From positions 62,001 to 126,000 of the forward strand of contig NZ_CP036533.1 in the NCBI RefSeq assembly GCF_024585265.1: a stretch of DNA of 64,000 nt, in the 5' to 3' direction. The notes under the pieces are model-generated. The model did no database searches. It had not been told where the DNA came from and saw only the letters and a program-made list of their open reading frames with translations. This document shows positions 25,318 to 33,778 of this stretch, piece by piece (the first letter of the stretch is position 1; every line of letters starts with the position of its first letter). A program made the translations under genes and the position numbers. This DNA comes from Bradyrhizobium sp. WBAH42. GTDB lineage: Bacteria > Pseudomonadota > Alphaproteobacteria > Rhizobiales > Xanthobacteraceae.

Positions 25318-26295
25318 ATGAACCGGAGGCAGTTCATTGCCACGGCGGTTTGCGTGATCGGGTGGCCAGTCGTGGGGCTGGCGCAGCGGACCGGGAGTGT
25401 TCCTCGCATCGGGTTTCTCGGTCTTGGCAAGTCCGAGGATTGGACTGACCAGATCGAAGCCTTGCGCCTTGGACTTAAGCGCTTCGGATATCACGAAGGC
25501 CGCAACCTGCTGATCGAATTTCGATGGGCCGCCGCGATTGCTGAATTGGATAGGTTTGCCGAAGAGCTTTCGAAGTTGAATGTCGACATTATCATCGCGC
25601 CGGCGTCGACGCAGGTTGAACCCGCACTGCGGGCCACGAGGACGATCCCGATCGTTTTTGCGCAGCACGCCGACCCAGTCGGAATTGGGCACGTAGCCAG
25701 TCTGGCGCACCCGGGTGGCAATGTTACCGGGGTATCGATGGTCCTTACAGAAATGGCTGCCAAAGGATTGGAAATCCTTGTCGAGGCACAACCGGGGACG
25801 AAGCGTGTGGGGGTGCTGTGGAATTTGACCACGCCGACGCATGCCCGTGTACTGTCCGTCCTTGAAGAAGCGGCTAAGCGCAAGAGCATCGATTTGGTGG
25901 GAGCGCCGATCAGCACGGCCGACGATTTCAACCGAGCTTTTGACCTGATGGTGAACGAAAAGGTTGCTTCGGTGCTTGTCCCATCGTCCCCGATCACAAA
26001 CGCTCGCCGTCGGGCGCTCGCCGAACTGGGTATCAAGCACCGATTACCGACCATGTTTGCGAACAGAGCGAACGTGGAAGCTGGCGGGCTCATGAGCTAT
26101 GGACCGAACTTCAACAGCATGTATCGTTACGTCGCCTTCTTTGTCGACAAGATACTGAAAGGGGAAAAGCCGGGCGACCTCCCTGTCGAGCAGGCTTCAA
26201 AATACGAGCTGGTACTCAACCTTGCGACGGCACGTCTCATTGGAGCCGACTTGCCATCGGTCCTCATTGCTCGTGCGGATGAGGTGATTGAATAG
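25318..26295 (+). CDS. Orphan ABC transporter substrate-binding protein (ABC_sub_bind family)
   Basis: A 325-residue exported protein with a short signal (MNRRQFIATAVCVIGWPVVGLAQ). The mature part has the family motifs VPRIGFLGLG, FRWAAA, PIVFAQHADPVGIGHVASLAHPGGNVTG and the closing PVEQASKYELVLNLATA, which characterise the PF04392 group (related to the tryptophan/tyrosine binding protein TrpX). Bradyrhizobium genomes carry very many such orphan genes. No permease or ATPase is adjacent, so the ligand and transporter partner are unknown. Confidence 0.9.
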   Translation: MNRRQFIATAVCVIGWPVVGLAQRTGSVPRIGFLGLGKSEDWTDQIEALRLGLKRFGYHEGRNLLIEFRWAAAIAELDRFAEELSKLNVDIIIAPASTQVEPALRATRTIPIVFAQHADPVGIGHVASLAHPGGNVTGVSMVLTEMAAKGLEILVEAQPGTKRVGVLWNLTTPTHARVLSVLEEAAKRKSIDLVGAPISTADDFNRAFDLMVNEKVASVLVPSSPITNARRRALAELGIKHRLPTMFANRANVEAGGLMSYGPNFNSMYRYVAFFVDKILKGEKPGDLPVEQASKYELVLNLATARLIGADLPSVLIARADEVIE

Positions 26296-26409
26296 CATCG
26301 AAATGTCTGAACTGGCCCCTTGCGTCACGCTGCGAGGCTCATGACCGTTCGGTCCTCGGAGGAGACGGAAGCAGCGATCTCCTTCGCATTTTAACCCAAG
26401 CGGGGCTCA

Positions 26410-27225
26410 CTAGAGGGAAGCAATCGCTACGAAGGATTGCTGCGGAAATGTCAGCTTGCCACCTGCCAACATCGAACGATCAAGGCGAGAGGCTGCATCA
26501 TCGGAAATCGAGACGATTAGGCGCTCCCGCTCAGGTACCTCCTTGTCCTTCAGGAGCCCAGCCATTGGTGTTGCCGTGAGCTGAAAGCGAACATAATCCA
26601 ACATTGACGGAAACTTGATCTGTTTGGTGACCGTGGCCACATCGACAAGATCAAAGCCCGCCTGCTTCGTCCAATCGGCAATCTCCTGAGCATCGCAAGA
26701 GAGATGCTCAGAACGCTTGGTGCGTGACGCCTCTTCTCCGAGGCACTCATCGAGCGCCTGGACAAATGCGTACGCTGCGGGGGTGTTCTCAATTGCGCTG
26801 TAAACGCTGAAGCCTGCGCGGCCTCCGGGCTTGAGCACCCGCACCATTTCCTTTAGCGCGAGAGACCGATCTGGAAAAAATTGAAGCCCGAGCTGGCAAA
26901 GCACCACGTCGAAACTGCCTGCATCGAATGGAAGGTCGAGCGCGCTCCCCTCGATCCATTCAATCTGTGGAGTCTTCGAGCGCGCAATCGCGAGCATGGC
27001 ACTATTGAGATCAAGGCCAACGACGCGTCTCGCCAGGCCAAGCTGCTCCGTGAACCTCGCTACGACCCCAGTTCCACAGGCGATGTCGAGTACGCTGTCG
27101 CCGCGCTTTGGCGCGATGCGGTCGAGCAGGTCGCCGGCCCATAGTGAAGTGATCGCTGGTACCAGGTACCGATCGTAAAGTTCCGGCGCGGTGGCATCCA
27201 TTTGCCAATGTTCTTCGACCGACAT
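26410..27225 (-). CDS. Class I SAM-dependent methyltransferase
   Basis: A 271-residue UbiE-like methyltransferase starting at ATG 27225 with AGGGGAA upstream. Motif I is VLDIACGTGVVARF, the acidic loop VVGLDLNSAMLAIA follows, then EGSALDLPFDAGSFDVVLCQLGLQFFPD (motifs II/III) and MVRVLKPGGRAGFSVYSA. A helical C-terminal cap of about 130 residues probably selects the acceptor. It is divergent from the flavin monooxygenase gene at 27421, and the pair may modify the same small molecule. The substrate is unknown. Confidence 0.88.
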   Translation of the reverse strand: MSVEEHWQMDATAPELYDRYLVPAITSLWAGDLLDRIAPKRGDSVLDIACGTGVVARFTEQLGLARRVVGLDLNSAMLAIARSKTPQIEWIEGSALDLPFDAGSFDVVLCQLGLQFFPDRSLALKEMVRVLKPGGRAGFSVYSAIENTPAAYAFVQALDECLGEEASRTKRSEHLSCDAQEIADWTKQAGFDLVDVATVTKQIKFPSMLDYVRFQLTATPMAGLLKDKEVPERERLIVSISDDAASRLDRSMLAGGKLTFPQQSFVAIASL

Positions 27226-27420
27226 GACTTCCCCTATGATCACTAGTGGAAAGCATTGCACGCTCGCAGCGTTGATGCTGACCTATTGGACGAGGAGCTG
27301 CAAGGGGCGAGGCCGCTTCTGGCGCCTTTCTTTGAACCTCCGGTTCGCCACACCGACTCAATCTCTTGAGTACCCGTGCCCACGTGGGTGGGCATCGTTG
27401 TCGTTCGCCGGGAGGAGACG

Positions 27421-28887
27421 ATGACGATTTCATCGCCGCTTCTGCGGCCCGCCGAGCTCGAACAGGTGGGGAAGAAGATGAGCAAAATCGTCATTTGCGG
27501 CGGAGGCGTGATTGGATTGAGCGTTGCGACGATGCTTGGTCGCGACGACCACGACGTCACGGTCCTGGAGGCTGATCCGGCCGGTCACCCTGTGGTCGCT
27601 GCCGAGGGATGGGACACGTGGGCACGTCCGGGAGTTGCACAATTCAGGCAACCACACAGCCTCGGTTCGCGATTTCGGATGATCAGCGATCTGGAATTGC
27701 CGGGATTGACGGATGATTTGCTGCGCGCCGGATGCGTTTGGGTGGACTTTCTCGACAGTCGATCTCTTCCCCCGACGCTAACGGACAAGACACCGCGTCC
27801 CGGCGACGAGGCCATGCGCTTCGTCACTGGAAGGAGGCCAATTATAGAATGGTCCGTAGCTGCAATGGCGCAAGCCGCGCCTAACGTTGCTATTCGTCGG
27901 GGGACCAAGGTTCGCGAACTGATCATTGGCGCATCGGCGGTCGCGCGTGTGCCGCACGTCACGGGGGTGCGCACGACATCCGGCGAAGAGATTCGCGCTG
28001 ATTTGGTCATCGACGCCATGGGACGGCGAAGCACGGCTTGTGACTGGATCAGCGGCGCGGGTGCCCGCAGCCCGTTCGAGGAGGCCGAAGACAGCAACTT
28101 TGTCTATTTTACGCGATATTTCTCGGGGCAACAGCGGCCTCGCAGGATGGGACGCGCGCTTACTCCGATGGGCTTGTTCTCGATCCTGACCCTGGACGGC
28201 GACAACGACACCTGGTCGGTCACCTTGTATACCTCGTCGAGAAACAAGGCGATGCGCGCCTTGCGCGATACGGCGACATTCCATCGCGTCGTCTCAGCGT
28301 GCCCACGGCAAGCCCATTGGCTCGACGGCGAGCCAATAACACCCGTCCTTCTGATGGCGGGAGTTATCGACCGATACCGGCGATTTGTCGTCGATGGCCG
28401 TCCCGTCATCACGGGATTCGCTGCTGTCGGCGATGCATGGGCGTGCACCAACCCGTCCGCCGGACGAGGCTTGAGCGTCGGACTTCTGCACGCACAGGTG
28501 CTTCGCAATGTTGCCCGCCGACACCTCGACGATCCCGAAGCGTTCTCCCGGGAATACGACGCCGAGACCGAAATCCAGGTCGGTCCGTTTTACCGCAACC
28601 AGATCGCCGCGGACCGCGCGCGGATCGCTGAGATGAATGCTCTGGAAGCGGGCACGCCGCTGCCCGCACCCAACCCGGTCATGGCCAAGCTTCTCATTGC
28701 GTCGTCTCAAGACGCCGACGTGCTCCGTGGCATCATTGAGATCGCAATGTGCGTTGCGCTGCCTCAGGAGGTCGTCACCAGACCGCGCGTCGCCGCAAAA
28801 CTGGCTGAAATGGACGGCTATCAAATCCCGCCGGATCCCAACATCATCGACCGACACCGAATGGCAGCGCTGCTGGACAGCTCGTAG
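27421..28887 (+). CDS. FAD-dependent monooxygenase-like oxidoreductase
   Basis: A 488-residue flavoprotein. ATG 27421 has GGGAGGAG just upstream; the internal ATG 27478 (MSKIVIC) is an alternative that begins right at the Rossmann strand. FAD motifs are IVICGGGVIGLSVATML, LVIDAMGRRS and VGDAWACTNPSAGRGLSVGLLHA, the last being the conserved GD-x3-NP-x3-G-x-G of aromatic-ring hydroxylase-like enzymes. A long C-terminal part has no recognised motif. It may act in secondary metabolism with the divergent methyltransferase. The gene belongs to the less GC-rich stretch. Confidence 0.85.
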   Translation: MTISSPLLRPAELEQVGKKMSKIVICGGGVIGLSVATMLGRDDHDVTVLEADPAGHPVVAAEGWDTWARPGVAQFRQPHSLGSRFRMISDLELPGLTDDLLRAGCVWVDFLDSRSLPPTLTDKTPRPGDEAMRFVTGRRPIIEWSVAAMAQAAPNVAIRRGTKVRELIIGASAVARVPHVTGVRTTSGEEIRADLVIDAMGRRSTACDWISGAGARSPFEEAEDSNFVYFTRYFSGQQRPRRMGRALTPMGLFSILTLDGDNDTWSVTLYTSSRNKAMRALRDTATFHRVVSACPRQAHWLDGEPITPVLLMAGVIDRYRRFVVDGRPVITGFAAVGDAWACTNPSAGRGLSVGLLHAQVLRNVARRHLDDPEAFSREYDAETEIQVGPFYRNQIAADRARIAEMNALEAGTPLPAPNPVMAKLLIASSQDADVLRGIIEIAMCVALPQEVVTRPRVAAKLAEMDGYQIPPDPNIIDRHRMAALLDSS

Positions 28888-29067
28888 GATGGGGGTAGAT
28901 CGCCAGCGAAACCCATCCTTTCTCCAAGGCGAAAGCACTAGGCATTGCGAAGTCCAGTCCTCCGATCCAGTGAGGACAAGTCAATCAGCTTCTGCCCGAT
29001 TGGCGACTTGCACGACCTCTGATGTTGGTGCCGCCGTCAGTTCAGCTGTCCTGACGCGCAGCTGGCG

Positions 29068-29445
29068 TTATAGGCCACCTCGCCCTTCCCAGTAGGTTGG
29101 CGTTCCATAATACCGGTGAGTTCGCTGTTCCCAGTCTCGATCTTCCCAGGAGTCATCGCTGAACTCGGGCGCATCCCTCAGCTGTTGCTCGGTGATATTG
29201 GTTCGAAAACCGCCAAGCGACCTGTCATATGTCAGAGCGCCCCAGGGAATGGGGTAGTGGCTGTGACCCAAACCCACAAATCCACCAAAGCTCATGACCG
29301 CATAAGCCACGCGCCCTGACATCTTGTCGATGATGAGGTGATCAATCTCGCCGATATTCGTCCCATCTGCTCCATAGACCTCGGTTCCCTCAATGTCCTC
29401 GCTTGAGATGCAGTGATGATCCGGATGGGCTGTTGCACGGGCCAT
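29068..29445 (-). CDS. PRC-barrel domain protein
   Basis: A 125-residue protein with an N-terminal PRC barrel (residues about 14-75): ISSEDIEGTEVYGADGTNIGEIDHLIIDKMSGRVAYAVMSFGGFVGLGHSHYPIPW. The C-terminal 40 residues are rich in Asp, Glu, Arg, Tyr and Trp. Stand-alone proteins of this kind are frequent in rhizobia and often stress induced, but their function is not known. It appears monocistronic. Confidence 0.88.
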   Translation of the reverse strand: MARATAHPDHHCISSEDIEGTEVYGADGTNIGEIDHLIIDKMSGRVAYAVMSFGGFVGLGHSHYPIPWGALTYDRSLGGFRTNITEQQLRDAPEFSDDSWEDRDWEQRTHRYYGTPTYWEGRGGL

Positions 29446-29667
29446 GACTTTGCTCCTTGATAGGGTGGTTTTGCCGGCTTAACTCGGCCATCGCGGAGCC
29501 GTTCCTGCCTTAGGAGAACATGTCGCAGCTGCCTGCGGTTTGTGTCGCTGTCCCGGATGAATGGGCATCTGGAGCATCCAAGCCCAGCGCGTGATATCTG
29601 AGTGCACGTCCTGTCGGCGCAGATGTGCTAGGATCGCCTCCGCCGGGATCTCAACGCGGAGCCTGCC

Positions 29668-30071
29668 ATGCGCATCGCAGCCTTGCTGATCGCCTCATCG
29701 TTGCCTGTCATCACGCAGCGTTTGCCGGCGATGTCGCGGCCGCCCAAAGCGTGATCCGCGCCCAGGAGCAGGCCTTCGTTCGCGACGATGCGACGGCGGC
29801 CTATTCCCATGCGGCACCGGCGATCAAGGAGATCTTTCCCGCACCCGACATCTTCATGTCCATGGTGCAGAACGGCTACGCGCCGGTCTATCGTCACAAG
29901 AGTTTCGAATTCGGCGAGAGCAGGACTGATGGCACCTGGATCGCCCAGCGCGTTCATATCGTCGATGCCAATGGCGAGGCCTGGGAGGCGCTCTACACGC
30001 TCGAGCAGCAGGGCGACGGCAGCTACAAGATCACCGGCTGCTCGCTGCTGAAGGCGGGACAGGCGGTTTAA
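29668..30071 (+). pseudogene. DUF4864-like exported protein with apparent one-base frameshift in the signal peptide
   Basis: The frame for about residues 20-135 is intact and family-like (DVAAAQSVIRAQEQAF, AYSHAAPAIKEIFPAPDIFMSMVQNGYAP, WEALYTLEQQGDGSYKITGCSLLK). Upstream of it that frame reads a non-hydrophobic sequence, while the neighbouring frame from ATG 29668 encodes a good signal peptide start (MRIAALLIASSLPVITQ). Restoring one base near 29720 would join the two as ...VITQAFAGDVAAAQ. The gene therefore looks frameshifted, either truly or by a sequencing error. A GTG-started version at about 29625 is possible but gives an implausible N-terminus. Confidence 0.65.
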
Positions 30072-30119
30072 AGCATGATCCGGAAAAGTGTGTAGCGGTT
30101 TTCCGAAAAGATCATGCTC
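30072..30119. repeat. Short palindromic repeat, type E
   Basis: Inverted repeat with arms GCATGATCCGGAAAA and TTTTCCGAAAAGATCATGC around a short centre. It sits directly after the stop of the DUF4864-like gene and before the convergent MFS gene, so it may also end transcripts. The unit is recognisable as a common dispersed element of Bradyrhizobium and Rhodopseudomonas genomes. Confidence 0.7.
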
Positions 30120-30124
30120 AAACT

Positions 30125-31390
30125 TCAAGTGGCAAAACCCGCCCCGGTCTTGACCGAGCCCATCCGCGCGCGGATCAAGAGCAGCACGACGATGCCGATG
30201 TTGAGCGCATTCCAGGCGACGCCATTGGCGAACGCCGCGGCATAGGAGCCGGTGGCATCGAAGATGACGCCTGACACCCAGCCGCCGAAGGACATGCCGA
30301 ACACGGACGCAAAGATCACGATGCCGACGCGGGTCGCGGCCTCGCTCGCCGGCATCGCCTCGCGCACGATGATGGCGTAGCTCGGCACGATGCCGCCCTG
30401 GAACAGGCCGAACATCGCGGAGATCAGATACAGCGAGGTCAGGCTGTCGAAGAACAGATAGAACACCAGCGCAAAGCCCTGCGCCAGCGATCCCACCAGC
30501 AGCGTGCGGATGCCGCCGATCTTGTCGGCGAGGTAGCCCGAACCGATCCGGCTGACGATGCCGCAGCCCATCATCAAGGACAGCATCTCGGCGCCGCGTG
30601 CGACGCCATAACCGAGATCGCCGCAATAGGCGACGATGTGCACCTGCGGCATGGCCATCGCCACGCAGCAGGAGATGCTGGCGATCGAGAGCAGCACCGT
30701 CAGCGTATTCGTCGACAGCCTGAGATCGACCCGCGGCGGCGGTGCGTTGGCATGATCGTGGACGGTGTCGCGGCCCATTTGCGCGCGCAGGATCAGCACC
30801 AGCACCGTCATCAGGCCGGCGCAGACGATGCCGATGCCGATATGGGTGTAGCGCCAGCCGATCTCCTGCGTGCCCCAGCTCACGATCGGCGGCCACATCG
30901 CGCCGGCGACATAATTGCCGCTGGCGACGATGGTCACGGCCAATCCGCGATAGCGCTCGAACCAGTGCGAGGCTTCGGCCATCAGCGGCGCGAAGGTCGC
31001 GGAAGTGCCGAGCCCGATCAGGAAATATGCCGCCACGAACTGCCACAGCTGCCCCGACAGGCCCGCGAGCACATTGGCAACGCCGAGAAAGGCGATGCTG
31101 ATCGCCATCGCCGGCACGATGCCGAACCGGTCGGTGATCTTGCCGGCGATCACGCCGCCAAGCCCGAAGCCGAACATCATCAGGGTGAAAGCCAGCGACA
31201 CCGCGCCGCGCGTGGCAGCGAATTCGGTCTGCACCACGGGAATCACGACCACGACCGCCCACATGCCGACGGCGCCGATCGAGCCGATCACGAGGGCAAG
31301 GACGAGTCGCACCCAGGCCTGACGGGAGTCAGGGGTGAAGGAAGCAGGTGTTTGTCCTGGATGATTTGGCGCGTGCACGGTCAGGACCAT
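30125..31390 (-). CDS. Major facilitator superfamily transporter
   Basis: An integral membrane protein of about 421 residues with twelve predicted membrane segments. The first is LVLALVIGSIGAVGMWAVVVVIPV; the loop 2-3 motif reads GGVIAGKITDRFG, and the second-half equivalent is GSGYLADKIGG. The start ATG 31390 (MVLTVHAPNHPG) is chosen because the next upstream frame starts (31408, 31438) lack better ribosome sites; this is uncertain. The family exports or imports small organic anions (oxalate/formate-like and monocarboxylate-like members share this layout). The substrate is unknown. Confidence 0.85.
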   Translation of the reverse strand: MVLTVHAPNHPGQTPASFTPDSRQAWVRLVLALVIGSIGAVGMWAVVVVIPVVQTEFAATRGAVSLAFTLMMFGFGLGGVIAGKITDRFGIVPAMAISIAFLGVANVLAGLSGQLWQFVAAYFLIGLGTSATFAPLMAEASHWFERYRGLAVTIVASGNYVAGAMWPPIVSWGTQEIGWRYTHIGIGIVCAGLMTVLVLILRAQMGRDTVHDHANAPPPRVDLRLSTNTLTVLLSIASISCCVAMAMPQVHIVAYCGDLGYGVARGAEMLSLMMGCGIVSRIGSGYLADKIGGIRTLLVGSLAQGFALVFYLFFDSLTSLYLISAMFGLFQGGIVPSYAIIVREAMPASEAATRVGIVIFASVFGMSFGGWVSGVIFDATGSYAAAFANGVAWNALNIGIVVLLLIRARMGSVKTGAGFAT

Positions 31391-31539
31391 GTTCGCGGAC
31401 CGTCGCATGGTCAACCAGCGTGCCGCGATATTGGGCATGCGCGGTGCGCTGCGGTAATAAGTTCTTGGCGAATGCGTCTTTTGACATTAGGTTGCAATAA
31501 GCGCGTGCAACATTGCCGCGCGAGGAGCCTATCGGCGGG

Positions 31540-31968
31540 ATGTTGTTGCGATTGACGCGATCGGTGCGGATCAGGGTGGGGCGAATCATCGCCCTCGCCT
31601 ATCTGTTCTGCGTGCTCGCGCCAGCCGCAAGCCTTGCCTGGGGCAGTGCTGCGCCCTGCCTTGGCGACGAGGTTTTGGCGGACCTCGTTCCGGTGCATCA
31701 TCACATGGCTGCGAGCCATGGCGATGTTCCGCACGAGCATGCGGGCACCCCTTCCCAGACTGCCGCGAAGGATGCACCTCTTCCGAATCATCACGACGGC
31801 AAGGGAACAGTGGGCCCGTGCTGTGCGATGATGTGCGTCAGCGCGCTGCCGGCCGATCTGCCCAGCGTCGCCACGCCGGTCCAGCCGACGTCGACCTGTG
31901 CGCCCGCGATCGTGCCCAGCCTGCACAGCGCCGCGCCGCCGCAGCACTACCGTCCCCCCATCGCCTGA
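31540..31968 (+). CDS. Secreted or membrane-anchored His/Cys-rich protein, first gene of copper cluster
   Basis: A 142-residue protein from ATG 31540. A hydrophobic N-terminal segment (IIALAYLFCVLAPAASLAWG) could be a signal or anchor. The following part contains VPVHHHMAASHGDVPHEHAG and NHHDGKGTVGPCCAMMCV, so both His and Cys/Met groups that could bind copper are present. It precedes a lipoprotein, a TolC-like protein and a multicopper oxidase on the same strand. I do not recognise a named family; a copper-binding accessory role is inferred from residues and context. Confidence 0.6.
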   Translation: MLLRLTRSVRIRVGRIIALAYLFCVLAPAASLAWGSAAPCLGDEVLADLVPVHHHMAASHGDVPHEHAGTPSQTAAKDAPLPNHHDGKGTVGPCCAMMCVSALPADLPSVATPVQPTSTCAPAIVPSLHSAAPPQHYRPPIA

Positions 31969-32045
31969 TCTGACACGACGGCGTCGGTTTCGATGCGCGC
32001 TTTTGCGCGCGCGAACCTGTGGTCTTTCAGATCAGGAATGAAGAC

Positions 32046-32327
32046 ATGCTTGCGCTTTCCGGGGCGACATCCGCCGCATCTGCGGTGGGTGAACGACACG
32101 CTCGATTCATTTGGCTGCTGCTGGCCTTTGCTGCGTCGGCACTGTCCGGCTGCATGCCGGCAACGACGCAGATAGCCAGCGCGGATCCCGCCGATCCGGC
32201 GGCGAAGGTGGCCCCAATCGGCTATCGCTCGACCACCGCGCCCTATACCAGCCTGCGGCCGGCGACGCCGGCGCCGTGGCGTGACCGCAACCAGGCGGTG
32301 ACGCCGCTGCCGAAGCAAGACCGCTAG
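32046..32327 (+). CDS. Small lipoprotein of the copper cluster
   Basis: A 93-residue protein from ATG 32046. After a polar start it has a hydrophobic stretch FIWLLLAFAASALSG and a lipobox-like ALSGC with the candidate lipidated cysteine at about residue 36. The mature part is short, Pro/Thr/Ala-rich and has no recognisable domain. It ends nine bases before the TolC-like gene, so the two are likely co-translated. The long N-terminal extension before the hydrophobic stretch is unusual for a lipoprotein; a later start codon may be used. Confidence 0.5.
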   Translation: MLALSGATSAASAVGERHARFIWLLLAFAASALSGCMPATTQIASADPADPAAKVAPIGYRSTTAPYTSLRPATPAPWRDRNQAVTPLPKQDR

Positions 32328-32336
32328 GGGCGCGCC

Positions 32337-33764
32337 ATGGCACAGCATTTTGCGCGAGCCCTGCTCCTGCTCGCCGCGCTCGGCATGTCCGGCTGCGCTG
32401 CGTTCTCGCCCGACGGCGGCATGACTGATGTCGCGGATCTGACGAGCCGGACCATCAACAAGGACGTCGCCTTCGTGCGCTCGGCCGAGGGCGCCGCCAC
32501 GGTCGACGCCCGCGTCCGCCAGCTGCTCTCGCGCACCCTCAGCGTCGACGCCGCCGTGCAGATCGCACTACTCAACAACAAGGGACTGCAGGCTGCCTAT
32601 AACGAGCTGGCGCTGGCGGAGGCCGACCTGGTCGAGCAGAGCCTGCCGCCCAATCCGGTGTTCGCGGTCTCGCGCATCACAGGCAATGGCGCCAGCGAGA
32701 TCGAGCGCCAGGTGGTCGGCGACATCCTCGCGCTCGCCACCCTGCCGTTCCGCTCCGAGATCGCCCGGGAGCGCTTTCGCGGCGCGCAGCTGCGCGCCGC
32801 GCTGGCGACGCTGCGGCTCGCCGCGGACATGCGCCGCGCCTATGTCCGCACTGTCGCTGCCAACGAGATGGTGGGGCTGCTGACCGACGCGAAAGCGACG
32901 GCGGAATCGACCGCGCAGCTCGCGCTCAAGCTCGGCGAGACCGGCTCGCTCAACAAGCTCGACCAGGCCCGCGAGCAGGTGTTTTATGCCGAGACCACCG
33001 CCGACCTCGCCACCGCGCGGCAGGCGGCGGGAAGCGCGCGCGAAAGGCTGGCGCGCCTCATGGGGCTGTGGGACGACGGTCTCGACTTCCGCCTGCCCAA
33101 TCAATTGCCGCCGCTGCCGCGCCGGCCGCTCGCCCTCCCCACGATCGAGGCCGATGCGGTCGCGCATCGCATCGACCTGCAGATCGCACGGCTGGAGCTG
33201 GCCGCGCTGGCGAAGGCGTTGAACCTCACCGAGGCGACGCGTTTCGTGACGCTGCTCGATCTCGCCGGCATCTCCCGCCGCACCCAGGATCCGGAAGGAC
33301 CACCGTTCCGCGAGCGCGGCTTCGACGTTCAGTTCCAGATTCCGATCTTCGACGGCGGCGAGGTGCGCGTGCGCCAGGCCGCCGAGACCTACAATCTCGC
33401 CTTCAACCGCCTGACCGAGCGGGCCGTGAATGTGCGCTCCGAGGCGCGCGACGCCTATCGCGTCTATCGCTCCACTTACGACATCGTCGGCCACTACCAG
33501 CGCGAGATCATCCCGTTGCGCAAGATCATCACCGAGGAGATGCAGCTGCGATTCTCCAGCATGCAGGTCGACATCTTCGCGCTGCTCACCGAAGCGCGGC
33601 AGCGCCTCGCGGCGCTGCGCGGCGCGATCGACGCCAGGCAGAGATTCTTCCTTGCCCAGGCCGATCTGCAGACCGCCGTCAACGGCGGCGGCGCGTCCGC
33701 CGCCGGCGGGGACAATCCAACCACTATCGCCGCGGCAGCACCTGCCGAAGGCGGCGGACACTAA
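32337..33764 (+). CDS. TolC-family outer membrane lipoprotein
   Basis: A 475-residue outer-membrane efflux protein with a lipobox (LLLLAALGMSGC, Cys at about residue 20). Two long alpha-helical coiled-coil regions repeat in each half (for example AALATLRLAADMRRAYVRTVAANEMVGLLTDA and RQRLAALRGAIDARQRFFLAQADL), the usual TolC internal duplication. The DGGEVRVRQAAETYNLAFNRL segment is typical. It would form an exit duct across the outer membrane, but no RND pump or membrane-fusion protein lies beside it. It precedes the multicopper oxidase by 14 bases, so it belongs to the copper operon. Confidence 0.9.
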   Translation: MAQHFARALLLLAALGMSGCAAFSPDGGMTDVADLTSRTINKDVAFVRSAEGAATVDARVRQLLSRTLSVDAAVQIALLNNKGLQAAYNELALAEADLVEQSLPPNPVFAVSRITGNGASEIERQVVGDILALATLPFRSEIARERFRGAQLRAALATLRLAADMRRAYVRTVAANEMVGLLTDAKATAESTAQLALKLGETGSLNKLDQAREQVFYAETTADLATARQAAGSARERLARLMGLWDDGLDFRLPNQLPPLPRRPLALPTIEADAVAHRIDLQIARLELAALAKALNLTEATRFVTLLDLAGISRRTQDPEGPPFRERGFDVQFQIPIFDGGEVRVRQAAETYNLAFNRLTERAVNVRSEARDAYRVYRSTYDIVGHYQREIIPLRKIITEEMQLRFSSMQVDIFALLTEARQRLAALRGAIDARQRFFLAQADLQTAVNGGGASAAGGDNPTTIAAAAPAEGGGH

Positions 33765-33778
33765 AGACGGAGGCTGAG

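Noticed and set aside
29626..30071. Intact GTG-started version of the DUF4864-like gene
   Set aside because: The N-terminal 35 residues would be polar and unlike an exported protein, while the neighbouring frame has a proper signal peptide.
33068..33778. Long in-frame extension before the multicopper oxidase
   Set aside because: It overlaps the TolC-like gene in another frame, and the oxidase has a clear Tat signal and ribosome site at 33779.
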